Assembly (NCBI RefSeq): GCF_003626755.1
Contig: NZ_RBCJ01000005.1
Location: 62,001 to 126,000, forward strand
Direction of reading: 5' to 3'
Source of the DNA: Ulvibacterium marinum
GTDB taxonomy: Bacteria; Bacteroidota; Bacteroidia; Flavobacteriales; Flavobacteriaceae
Length of the DNA: 64,000 nt
Positions within the stretch are counted from its first letter, which is position 1. Every line of letters starts with the position of its first letter. The position numbers and the translations under genes were made by a program. Of this stretch, positions 52,726 to 61,128 are shown piece after piece. A model generated the notes under the pieces. The model was not told the DNA's origin. It saw nothing but the letters and a program-made list of their open reading frames with translations, and ran no database searches.

Positions 52726-54204
52726 TTATTCCGCCCAAATCGGGAGTTCGACGGTAATACCCATAATGGGCAATATAAAATAATATAGCAGCAACGGAAG
52801 TACCACGATACAAATTAGGTTTAACCAAAAACCTGTTTTTGCCATATCCGCTACTCGAATCCGACCACTTGCAAAAATAACGGTATTTGTACCTGTACCG
52901 GAAGGCATCATAAACGCAAACGAGCATGCAAAGGTTGCCGGGACCATGATTAATAGTGGATTTATACTGCCTGCAACTCCCATTGCCGCTAATACCGGTA
53001 GAAATATCGTAGCGGTAGCCGTGTTGGAGTTTACCTCCGTGATGAAGATAATTAGGGCAACAATACCCAATAAGATGAGGAATTCAGGAAGGTTGCCCAT
53101 AAATAAAAAAGAGTTGCCCATCCACTCTGCCAGACCCGTACTTTTGAATCCGGAACCCAGGGCCAAGCCACCTCCCAGGAACATGGCCACTCCCCAAGGC
53201 ACACTACTCGCAGTTCTCCAATCCATTAGTTTACCATCTTTCCCATCACCAATTAAAAACAAAAGGATAGCGCCAAAAAGTGCCACCGTACTATCATGTA
53301 CATAATCTGCTACTCCCAAAAGGCTGCCCCATCCAGAAAGAACAAAATCACCGATAATAAAGTCTTTTCTAAAAACCCAACCCAGGGCAGTAAGTAAAAA
53401 AATAATGAATACTCTTTTCTCTCCACTACTCATTTTCCCTAAGCGATTCATTTCATGGACAAGACCGAAATTGGCCAATTTTGCATCCTTTTGGATTTTC
53501 AAGAACGAGACTAGATAGATCCAAATAACAGGAATGAAAATAGCAACCAACGGTAAAGCTATTTTCATCCAGTCCACAAAACCAATTTCCGGTGCATCCG
53601 GATATAGTTTGTCCATTAATCCTGCAAAAACCAAGTTGGGCGGGGTCCCGATAAGGGTACCGGTTCCTCCAACACTGGCGGCATAGGCAATGCCTAAAAG
53701 GAGTGCCAGTCCAAAATTCCCTACATTATTTTCTTTCTGTTTTTCAATTAGTGATGTAGCAATGGGTAACATGATCAAAACCACGGCCATATTTGTAATC
53801 CACATGGATAAAAGTGCTGTGGCCACCATGAAACCTAAAATAATCTTCCGTTGACCCGTACCTAAAAGACCTATGGTACGCAACGCTATTCTTTTATGAA
53901 GATTTTGCTTCTCTACACCTTTGGCCAAGATAAAAGCTCCCAAAAGCATAAGCACATAATCGTGACCGTAGACCTTGGTAGTCTCAGCAGAATTCAGGAT
54001 ACCCAGGGTGGGAAACAATACCACCGGCAAAAATGCGGTAACATAAATGGGAATAGCTTCGGTAACCCACCAAACAATCATTAACAGGGCGATGGCCCCC
54101 ATCTTTTTTCCTTCCAAGGAAAGTGCGGCCGGTGTAGGTAGAATGAGGATTGCCAAAAACAACAGTATGCCAAGCCAGAGACCGGTTCTATTGCTAGATT
54201 TCAT
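52726..54204 (-). CDS. SLC13/DASS sodium:dicarboxylate or sulfate symporter
   Basis: Inner-membrane transporter, 492 aa, about 11-12 helices. Both SLC13-type sodium/substrate clamshell motifs are seen: GTGTLIGTPPNLVF (SNT-like motif in the first half) and SNTATATIFLPVLAAMG in the second half, with GTGTNTVIFASG near the end. Such carriers move succinate/citrate-type acids or sulfate. With three sulfatases in the window sulfate is conceivable, but the sequence alone does not decide. It is convergent with Gfo/Idh and has its own promoter region before the nucleoside hydrolase gene. Confidence 0.88.
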   Translation of the reverse strand: MKSSNRTGLWLGILLFLAILILPTPAALSLEGKKMGAIALLMIVWWVTEAIPIYVTAFLPVVLFPTLGILNSAETTKVYGHDYVLMLLGAFILAKGVEKQNLHKRIALRTIGLLGTGQRKIILGFMVATALLSMWITNMAVVLIMLPIATSLIEKQKENNVGNFGLALLLGIAYAASVGGTGTLIGTPPNLVFAGLMDKLYPDAPEIGFVDWMKIALPLVAIFIPVIWIYLVSFLKIQKDAKLANFGLVHEMNRLGKMSSGEKRVFIIFLLTALGWVFRKDFIIGDFVLSGWGSLLGVADYVHDSTVALFGAILLFLIGDGKDGKLMDWRTASSVPWGVAMFLGGGLALGSGFKSTGLAEWMGNSFLFMGNLPEFLILLGIVALIIFITEVNSNTATATIFLPVLAAMGVAGSINPLLIMVPATFACSFAFMMPSGTGTNTVIFASGRIRVADMAKTGFWLNLICIVVLPLLLYYFILPIMGITVELPIWAE

Positions 54205-54338
54205 GGGTATGACTTAATATCCAAATTTTTTTTGAGAACATACCACACATTTTTTTGTACTTTGATTTACCAAAAGTATTGTAGTTGAAATTGAACGGAC
54301 GGCCTTCTCTCCTGTCACTTACCGGAAGATGGGTTGAA

Positions 54339-55238
54339 CTAAAGTTTTTCCAACTTGGCAACAATACGATCAAAACAATCGTTTAGAAACTTCTCTTTAT
54401 CGATATCCTTGTAGAGATATACTTCTTTATTCTCAAAGACATCCACTTTTACTTCGGTTACCCATTCCGGATGTAACATGGCCTCTATCAAGGCAATATC
54501 CCAAAGCACGCGTTCTTCCCTTCCCCCATCATCATGATCAAACCAATGTTGTACCAGATAATCTCCCAAGTCATGCTTGCCCGCCAAACGTTTTTTGGTT
54601 TCCGAGAACTTGGATTTCATCTGATTTACCTCACTCACAGGGAGAATATGCATTTCCACCTCAGAGGATAACAGTAATTCAGCAGCTTGCGGATCCATCA
54701 TGGGATTGAAATCGGTTCGCTTGGAGCTATTGTTCTTAAAGTCATAGGTGGTACCCAACCAGTATAATTTTATTTTCGAACTAATGGTCGGGTCAATAAA
54801 AACAGCTGAGGCAACATTAGTAAGGGCCCCAAGGGCTACAATGGTCAATTTTTCTCCAGCCGTCTGAAGATGTGCCTCCTTAATAATGTTGTATGTCGCC
54901 GCAGAATGCAATGCCATATCCCCCCAATCATACATTCTTCGGTGCCCTCCCCGCAAAAGTTTTGTATTCTCCGGTTTTAAATAAGCCACCAATACCTGGT
55001 TTATCCTGTGGCCTTCTTCCATACTACGATCCGAAGTCCATTGGCTGGCCTGCCATTGTGTAGCGTTCAACGCCTGAATTTCCCAAGTGGGCTCTGCAAA
55101 GGCGCGAACTATGGCAAATGGGTCGTCTACCTCATTAGCGGTGTCCGCATCCAAAATAATCTTGGTCTTTTCCTGGGCCTGCCCTGTAGACATTTCAAAA
55201 AAAACCAAGGTTAATAGAGATAACACGTAAAGTTTCAT
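54339..55238 (-). CDS. Exported nucleoside hydrolase-like protein
   Basis: 299 aa. Signal peptide ends about TGQA (residues 18-21). The N-glycosidase calcium motif DADTANEVDD (residues 30-39) is intact and LTIVALGALTNVA follows, as in inosine-uridine-preferring nucleoside hydrolases. The distal catalytic His region reads VLWDIALIEAMLHPEW, close to the usual pattern but with Trp-Asp in place of His-Asp, so activity or specificity may differ. Exported members in Bacteroidota act on nucleosides or other N- or O-ribosides. Single-gene unit. Confidence 0.82.
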   Translation of the reverse strand: MKLYVLSLLTLVFFEMSTGQAQEKTKIILDADTANEVDDPFAIVRAFAEPTWEIQALNATQWQASQWTSDRSMEEGHRINQVLVAYLKPENTKLLRGGHRRMYDWGDMALHSAATYNIIKEAHLQTAGEKLTIVALGALTNVASAVFIDPTISSKIKLYWLGTTYDFKNNSSKRTDFNPMMDPQAAELLLSSEVEMHILPVSEVNQMKSKFSETKKRLAGKHDLGDYLVQHWFDHDDGGREERVLWDIALIEAMLHPEWVTEVKVDVFENKEVYLYKDIDKEKFLNDCFDRIVAKLEKL

Positions 55239-55461
55239 GGTTGGTAATATGAGATATTGTTAGTTTATCGCTAATATATCCAATACTTTTAGAAAACCTT
55301 TCCTGGATAATATCAAAAAAGTAGGTTTTGGTAGTTTTGTAACGGAAAATGTCAAAAACAAGTTAACCCTTATTATTTATAGCCCTTACTTGTTCTGTAA
55401 TTAGTTCTGTTTAGGGGGAAGGGCAAATTTTTAAATCAAGAACGTATTAAGTCAAACCAAA

Positions 55462-55893
55462 ATGAAAAATCTATTTGTATTAGCCTTCATATTGATTCAA
55501 GTTTCATGTCAGCACCAAGTTTCGGAAAAAGAGGATATTAGCGCTATCCGCAATCTTTTGGAGACGCAGGCAAAATCGTGGTCCAACCATGATATTGAAG
55601 GTTTTATGGAAGGATATCTAAAATCCGATTCCATAGCTTACTTTGGGAGCGGCAGTATGCGATACGGCTATCAGGCCATGTTGGATGGTTATAAAGAAAG
55701 GTATCCTACCAAAGCCCATACCGGAACACTTGCGTTTACGCTTCATGATATTTCAAAAATTAGTGAAGATGCCTATTGGGTAATGGGCGAATATCATTTG
55801 ACCCGGGAAGTTGGCGATGCCAATGGAACCTTTATGATCGTTCTTAAACGTATCAACGGTGAGTGGAAAATCATAGGTGACTCTTCCTGTTAA
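55462..55893 (+). CDS. SnoaL/DUF4440-like small lipoprotein
   Basis: 143 aa, lipoprotein signal ending IQVSC (Cys16). The rest is an NTF2-like alpha+beta cone: helix IRNLLETQAKSWSNHDIEGFMEGYLKSD-type start, then SYFGSGSMRYGY, and the terminal strand FMIVLKRINGEWKIIGDSSC typical of DUF4440. Could be a binding protein or small enzyme; no catalytic residues are assigned. Divergent from the nucleoside hydrolase, convergent with the hydroxyproline operon (14 bp). Confidence 0.82.
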   Translation: MKNLFVLAFILIQVSCQHQVSEKEDISAIRNLLETQAKSWSNHDIEGFMEGYLKSDSIAYFGSGSMRYGYQAMLDGYKERYPTKAHTGTLAFTLHDISKISEDAYWVMGEYHLTREVGDANGTFMIVLKRINGEWKIIGDSSC

Positions 55894-55907
55894 CCAGGAT
55901 TAAGGAA

Positions 55908-57161
55908 TTAGTTGAATTTTCGATCAGGGCTAAAGGGCGTAAGATCCATATCCGGCTTTACATCATCTATGAGCTGTTGTACAAATTTACCCGTTGCGGG
56001 GCCCAAGCTCCAGCCCATCATGGCGTGGCCGGTGGCTATAAGCAGGTTGGGAAAGCCGTTGAACTTGCCTATGTAGGGTAACCCGTCCGGGGAAACAGGG
56101 CGTAGTCCCATCTTGGCCTTACTTTTTTCTTCGGCTGTTATTTCAAGTTCAGGGTAAAACCGCCGTGCACCCTTGGCAATGGCCGCTACGCGCTCCTGAC
56201 GTATGATATGGTTTATACCAGAAAATTCCATGGTCCCAGCAAATCGGGTAAACCCCCGCATTGGGGTGACCGCCATTTTGGCTTCCATTAGGATGGCGGG
56301 TAGGGTAATTCCGGTATCCCTAGATACATTTATACTATACCCTTTACCCGCTTGAAGCGGTAAAACTTTTCCCAGTATTTTGGCGAGCTTGCCACTCCAA
56401 GATCCTGCAGCAAGCACTATTTCATCTCCACTATAGGAGTTTTTCGAGGTTTGTACTTCGGTTATTTTATCATCCTTTACTATTATATCTCGTACCTCTT
56501 CATCAATTTTAAACTTTACACCAACACGCTTTAGATATTCTACCATTTTGGGCATGAACTCTGTGGGGGTAGTATGTCCATCACATTCATAATAAATTGC
56601 TCCTTTCGCATCGATCTTCACATCGGGTTGCAGTCGCCCAAGGTCTTTAGCATCCATTTCGGAAACTTCCAGACCCAGTTTCCCCGCCTTCTGTGCTACA
56701 TCTAGTTCATGCTCTAATGCAGCATTTGTTTGGTAGAGCATTAATAGTCCTTTACGTTCCAATTGAAAATCACCCAAGTCTCCTGAGGTCTTGATATCCT
56801 GAAAAAGCTCCCGACTCAAAAGATTGATTTCCTTAATGATGGGAATGGCTCTTTCCACCTTAGCCTTGGTCGAAGATTTATGGAAATACCAGGACCATTT
56901 TAAGAAATCCAGGTCCCAACGCGGTTTGATGTATAGAGGACTGGAAGAATCCATCATCCATTTCAGTCCCTGTATTAAAACACCGGGCGCGGCCAGGGGG
57001 ATGATATGACTAGGTGTTAAATATCCCGCATTTACAAAGGAAGCCCCAGAACTGATATCAGATTTGTCGATAACCGTAACCTCATGTCCCGCCTTACTTA
57101 AAAAATAGGCGGAGCTTAACCCAATTATACCCCCTCCGATAATTACAACCTTTCTTCCCAT
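55908..57161 (-). CDS. D-amino-acid oxidase/dehydrogenase family (D-hydroxyproline)
   Basis: 417-aa FAD enzyme of the DAO/DadA family with VVIIGGGIIGLSSAYFLSKAG at the N terminus and the C-terminal GLRPVSPDGLPYIG and TGHAMMGWSLGPATGK blocks. In this gene context it should oxidise cis-4-hydroxy-D-proline to 1-pyrroline-4-hydroxy-2-carboxylate. It is the last gene of a four-gene minus-strand operon, one base after the epimerase stop. Cytoplasmic face of the membrane, electrons probably to the quinone pool as for other bacterial dehydrogenases of this kind. Confidence 0.88.
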   Translation of the reverse strand: MGRKVVIIGGGIIGLSSAYFLSKAGHEVTVIDKSDISSGASFVNAGYLTPSHIIPLAAPGVLIQGLKWMMDSSSPLYIKPRWDLDFLKWSWYFHKSSTKAKVERAIPIIKEINLLSRELFQDIKTSGDLGDFQLERKGLLMLYQTNAALEHELDVAQKAGKLGLEVSEMDAKDLGRLQPDVKIDAKGAIYYECDGHTTPTEFMPKMVEYLKRVGVKFKIDEEVRDIIVKDDKITEVQTSKNSYSGDEIVLAAGSWSGKLAKILGKVLPLQAGKGYSINVSRDTGITLPAILMEAKMAVTPMRGFTRFAGTMEFSGINHIIRQERVAAIAKGARRFYPELEITAEEKSKAKMGLRPVSPDGLPYIGKFNGFPNLLIATGHAMMGWSLGPATGKFVQQLIDDVKPDMDLTPFSPDRKFN

Positions 57162-57162
57162 A

Positions 57163-58173
57163 CTAAATTACCTGAAACCCATAGGCATAGGGATCGTCCT
57201 CATCTATGGTTATGGTATTATGCCCATAGATTCTTGCCCAGCCCTTTATACTAGGTTTAATAGCTGTTTCTCCCAACAGTGTTGTCTCCTGCTCTACCCT
57301 TCCCTCAAATTTGGATCCGATAAAACTTTCATGTACAAAAGTTTCCCCAATGGAAAGTCTCCCTTTGGCGTGCCATTGGGCCATTCGTGCGGAAGTACCC
57401 GTTCCACAAGGTGATCGGTCAATGGCCTTATCTCCATAAAATACCGCATTACGGGCAGTGGCTTCCTGGGAAAGGGTATCTCCCGACCACATAATGTGAC
57501 TCACATTCCTGATCGTATTGTCTTCGGGATGGATGAATCGGTCAGGGTACTTAAGATTGATTTTCTCCCGGATTTCTTGGCTAAACCGAATCAATTCACT
57601 GGCCGAAAAGTCCTGTAGACCCGAAAAATTAGGTTGGGTATCAAAAATGGCATAGAAGTTACCTCCATAGGCTACATCAAATTCCAGTTCCCCCAAGGCA
57701 GTACTGGCTATGGTAAGCTCCGAAGCTGCTAGATAGGATTTCACATTGGTCAGCTTTACCCATTCCACTTTTTTATTTTCCGTTAACCTATACTCAATTT
57801 CAACGAGGCCTGCTGGAGTTTCCAAACGTATTTGCCCCGGAACTTTTGGGGTAATAATATCCTCTTCGAGTGCAATAGTGACGCTACCAATAGTACCATG
57901 GCCACACATAGGTAGGCAACCGCTCGTTTCTATAAAAAGAATGCCTATATCGTTATTGGAATCCATTGGCGGGTACAGGATGCTTCCACTCATCATATCG
58001 TGACCACGGGGCTCGAACATAAGCCCTCTCCGAATCCAGTCGTATTCCTTTATAAAATGCTGTCTTTTCTCAGCCATATTGGAACCTTTCAGTTCCGGCC
58101 CGCCGGTCTTGACCAATCTTACCGGATTTCCACAAGTATGTGCATCTATACAATCAAATCTGTGTATGGACAT
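57163..58173 (-). CDS. 4-hydroxyproline 2-epimerase (proline racemase family)
   Basis: About 336 aa from MSIHRFDCID at 58173 (58188 adds five residues). Both catalytic cysteines are present: in PMCGHGTIGS and in DRSPCGTGTSARMA (Cys95 and Cys261 from the longer start). Two Cys exclude the trans-3-hydroxyproline dehydratase branch, which has Thr at the first site; epimerase rather than proline racemase is favoured by the neighbours. Converts trans-4-hydroxy-L-proline to cis-4-hydroxy-D-proline, the first step of catabolism of collagen-type or algal extensin hydroxyproline. Cytoplasmic. Confidence 0.92.
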   Translation of the reverse strand: MSIHRFDCIDAHTCGNPVRLVKTGGPELKGSNMAEKRQHFIKEYDWIRRGLMFEPRGHDMMSGSILYPPMDSNNDIGILFIETSGCLPMCGHGTIGSVTIALEEDIITPKVPGQIRLETPAGLVEIEYRLTENKKVEWVKLTNVKSYLAASELTIASTALGELEFDVAYGGNFYAIFDTQPNFSGLQDFSASELIRFSQEIREKINLKYPDRFIHPEDNTIRNVSHIMWSGDTLSQEATARNAVFYGDKAIDRSPCGTGTSARMAQWHAKGRLSIGETFVHESFIGSKFEGRVEQETTLLGETAIKPSIKGWARIYGHNTITIDEDDPYAYGFQVI

Positions 58174-58274
58174 GTCGAAATAAGTCAAAATTTACTGGGC
58201 TATTTAATCTAGGAGATGGTATAGTTCCTTTACTTGCACCAATCACCAAAACAATAAAGATTCCCGCCAAGTAG

Positions 58275-59858
58275 TCAAATTTTTGAAGTAGTATATTTTC
58301 CATCCACCAAGCGCATTATGCCTAAAGGATTATTATCTTTCAAGGCATCCGGCAAATGATTTTGCGGCCAATTCTGATACGAAACAGGTCTTACCCAACG
58401 TTGAATAGCAGAAGTTCCGACGGAAGTAAAACGACTATCCGTACTCGCCGGAAAGGGTCCGCCATGTTGCATTGAGGGACAGACTTCCACACCGGTAGGC
58501 ACCCCGTTAAAGATTAAACGCCCTACCCTATTCTTAAGCGCCTCAACAACAGGACCATAATTCTCCAGCTCTTCTTCATTCCCTAAAACAGTCCCCGTCA
58601 ATTGGCCTTCCAGTTGATCGATTACCTTCTCCAGTTCATCCGTATTCTCGCATTGCACCAGAACGGAGAACGGTCCAAAAACCTCTTGATGTAATTTGGG
58701 GTTGGCCATAAAATCCGACCCGTCTACCTTTAATATCCGTTGCTTTCCATAGTTAGGTGGTACTTCCGTATCAAAGGAAGCCACTACTTCAGTTTTGGAT
58801 TGGGAAGAGAGTTCTTCTTTTCCTTTTTCGTATCCCTTGTGAATATTGGGGTGCAACATGCATCCCGGTTCAATTTTTTCTATCTCTTTTCCCAAAATGG
58901 AACCAAACTCTTCCAATTCTTTGCCTTTAACACCTAAAAGCAATCCTGGATTGGTGCAAAATTGTCCCGCTCCCAGTGTAATAGAGCCTGCGTAACTTTT
59001 TGCCCAATCCTCCCCCTTTGCCATTAATGCTCCCGGCAATGCAACAACAGGATTAATACTTCCCATTTCGGCAAAAACGGGTATGGGCTCCTTACGCTCA
59101 TTAGCCAATTGGTACAGCGCCGTTCCACCTCGTATACTTCCCGTAAAACCTACACCCTTAACATTAGGATGCATAACCAGTTTCTGACCTACTTCGATTC
59201 CACTACTATTGAGATTGGAAAATACACCGTCCGGCATTCCCGTTCGTTCAACCGCACGGATCATGGCTGAAGCCACCAGTTCTCCCGTACCTGCATGCAT
59301 GGGATGACTTTTTACAATAACCGGACACCCGGCTGCAAGCGCACTCGCCGTATCCCCGCCGGCCGTTGAAAAAGCCAGAGGAAAATTACTTGATCCAAAA
59401 ACGGCGATAGGGCCAATAGGCACCTGCATTTTTCGAATATCCGTTTTAGGTAGAGGCTGACGTTCTGGTTGTGCCGTGTCTATGGTAGCATCTATCCAAG
59501 ATCCTTCTTCCAACAAATTGGCAAAGGCTCGCAATTGGCCCATAGTACGGCCTCGCTCACCTTTTGCCCGACCTTCTGGAAGCCCGGATTCTTTCATATA
59601 GCTTTCTATCAACACATCACCAAGACCTTCTATTTCCTCCGCAATAGCGATTAGAAAATCAGCCCTTTGTTCCCCGGACGTATTCTTATACACTTTGAAA
59701 GCGGATTGTGCCTTCTCTGCGGCTGTATCAATTTCCCCATCCGTAGCTTCATGAAAATTCCATTCTGTTGGAATATTCAATTTTGGGTCGAACGTATTAA
59801 AGGTAATATTACCCTTTGCCGAAAGTTCATTACCTATATAATTTTTGCCCGTTATCAT
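58275..59858 (-). CDS. 2-oxoglutarate semialdehyde dehydrogenase (ALDH family)
   Basis: About 527 aa from MITGKNYIGNE at 59858; the longer frame to 59924 adds a basic stretch that does not look like protein. NAD(P)-dependent aldehyde dehydrogenase: catalytic Glu in PVFAEMGSINPV and catalytic Cys in GAGQFCTNPG, cofactor block FGSSNFPLAFSTAGGDTASAL. This pattern belongs to the 2,5-dioxovalerate (KGSA) dehydrogenase type. It makes 2-oxoglutarate in the final step of hydroxyproline breakdown. Lies between the deaminase and epimerase genes. Confidence 0.9.
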   Translation of the reverse strand: MITGKNYIGNELSAKGNITFNTFDPKLNIPTEWNFHEATDGEIDTAAEKAQSAFKVYKNTSGEQRADFLIAIAEEIEGLGDVLIESYMKESGLPEGRAKGERGRTMGQLRAFANLLEEGSWIDATIDTAQPERQPLPKTDIRKMQVPIGPIAVFGSSNFPLAFSTAGGDTASALAAGCPVIVKSHPMHAGTGELVASAMIRAVERTGMPDGVFSNLNSSGIEVGQKLVMHPNVKGVGFTGSIRGGTALYQLANERKEPIPVFAEMGSINPVVALPGALMAKGEDWAKSYAGSITLGAGQFCTNPGLLLGVKGKELEEFGSILGKEIEKIEPGCMLHPNIHKGYEKGKEELSSQSKTEVVASFDTEVPPNYGKQRILKVDGSDFMANPKLHQEVFGPFSVLVQCENTDELEKVIDQLEGQLTGTVLGNEEELENYGPVVEALKNRVGRLIFNGVPTGVEVCPSMQHGGPFPASTDSRFTSVGTSAIQRWVRPVSYQNWPQNHLPDALKDNNPLGIMRLVDGKYTTSKI

Positions 59859-59970
59859 GAATGATTTTTTTATAACTATTTTCCGTAAACGTTTTTTTTG
59901 CAGTCCTTCGAAGATAAAAAACAAACGCTAAAAGGGAGTCTATTATCCAGAATTTCTCTTGCGGAGAAAA

Positions 59971-60900
59971 TCATTCGATAGATTTGGCCAACGACCTATA
60001 CTCCGGTAATTCTGGTCGCGTACGTAGCCCCTCATCTATAATCTTTAGGACGCGGTCCCGATCCTGACCTTCCAGTTTCAATCTGGGGGCCCTCACATGT
60101 TCAGTGCCTATACCGGTAGCCACTTCAGCCAACTTGATGTTCTGTACCAACTGTGGGCTAATGTCCAGCTCCAAAAGTGGTAGGAACCAACGGTATATTT
60201 CAGTAGCCTCCTTAATCTTGCCCGCTTTGGCCAGCTCATAAATAGCGACCGTCTCCGCAGGGAAGGCACAAACCAATCCGGCTACCCATCCGTCCGCTCC
60301 TAGCAAAAGGCTTTCCAAGGCAAGTGGATCCACTCCAGTAAGAATTTTTAAACGCTCCCCAAACCTATTCCGTAACCTGCCAATGTTAATGATATCCCGA
60401 GTGGACTCCTTTACCGCTCCTATATTTTTAAGCTCCAGTAACTCCTCGAACATATCACAGGTTACCTCAATTTTATAATCCACGGGATTATTATATATCA
60501 TTATAGGTAAACCACTATTTTGGGCCACCTCCTTAAAATAGACCACGGTCTCATGGTCCGTTGCCTTATACCGCATAGGTGGTAGTACCATCAAAGCATC
60601 TGCTCCGTGCTTTTCCGCATTTTGAGCCGCAGAAATGGCTGCCTTGGTCGCCTGCTCCGCTATGGTCATTACTACCGGTATGCTGCCGGATACAGTCTCT
60701 AGGGTCTCCTTTATCAAAATCTCCTTTTCATCTTCAACGAGTGTACTTGCCTCTCCTAAGGACCCTCCTAAAACAATGCCGTGTACCCCGGCATCCATTT
60801 GAGCTTCGATGTTCTTGTTGAACATTTTTAAATCCAGTGTATCGTCCTCCGTGAATTTAGTAGTTATCGCAGGCATCACGCCTTCCCATTGTACTTTCAT
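59971..60900 (-). CDS. 1-pyrroline-4-hydroxy-2-carboxylate deaminase (DHDPS family)
   Basis: 309-aa TIM-barrel enzyme of the DapA/NAL superfamily: GGSLGEASTL (the usual GTTGE-like loop), conserved Tyr in IMIYNNP and Schiff-base Lys in GAVKEST. The DHDPS-family member of hydroxyproline operons removes water and ammonia from 1-pyrroline-4-hydroxy-2-carboxylate to give 2-oxoglutarate semialdehyde. First gene of the operon. True DapA is unlikely with these neighbours. Confidence 0.88.
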   Translation of the reverse strand: MKVQWEGVMPAITTKFTEDDTLDLKMFNKNIEAQMDAGVHGIVLGGSLGEASTLVEDEKEILIKETLETVSGSIPVVMTIAEQATKAAISAAQNAEKHGADALMVLPPMRYKATDHETVVYFKEVAQNSGLPIMIYNNPVDYKIEVTCDMFEELLELKNIGAVKESTRDIINIGRLRNRFGERLKILTGVDPLALESLLLGADGWVAGLVCAFPAETVAIYELAKAGKIKEATEIYRWFLPLLELDISPQLVQNIKLAEVATGIGTEHVRAPRLKLEGQDRDRVLKIIDEGLRTRPELPEYRSLAKSIE

Positions 60901-61128
60901 GATTATACTATATTGGAATTTATGGGGAAACTAATTCTTACCTAAAAGATACGCAAGAAAACTAGGGTTCAAAATTGAAATATTTATATCCTTTTCTTGA
61001 TAAGGGGATAAATTTAGTCTCATTATCACACTTCCACTTGTTTTTTGGAAAGGGGAAATGGCACAAATTTATACAAGTCTGGCCATTGGAGATTCGAAGG
61101 AAGGTTAAATCAAACTATAATCCTTGAT

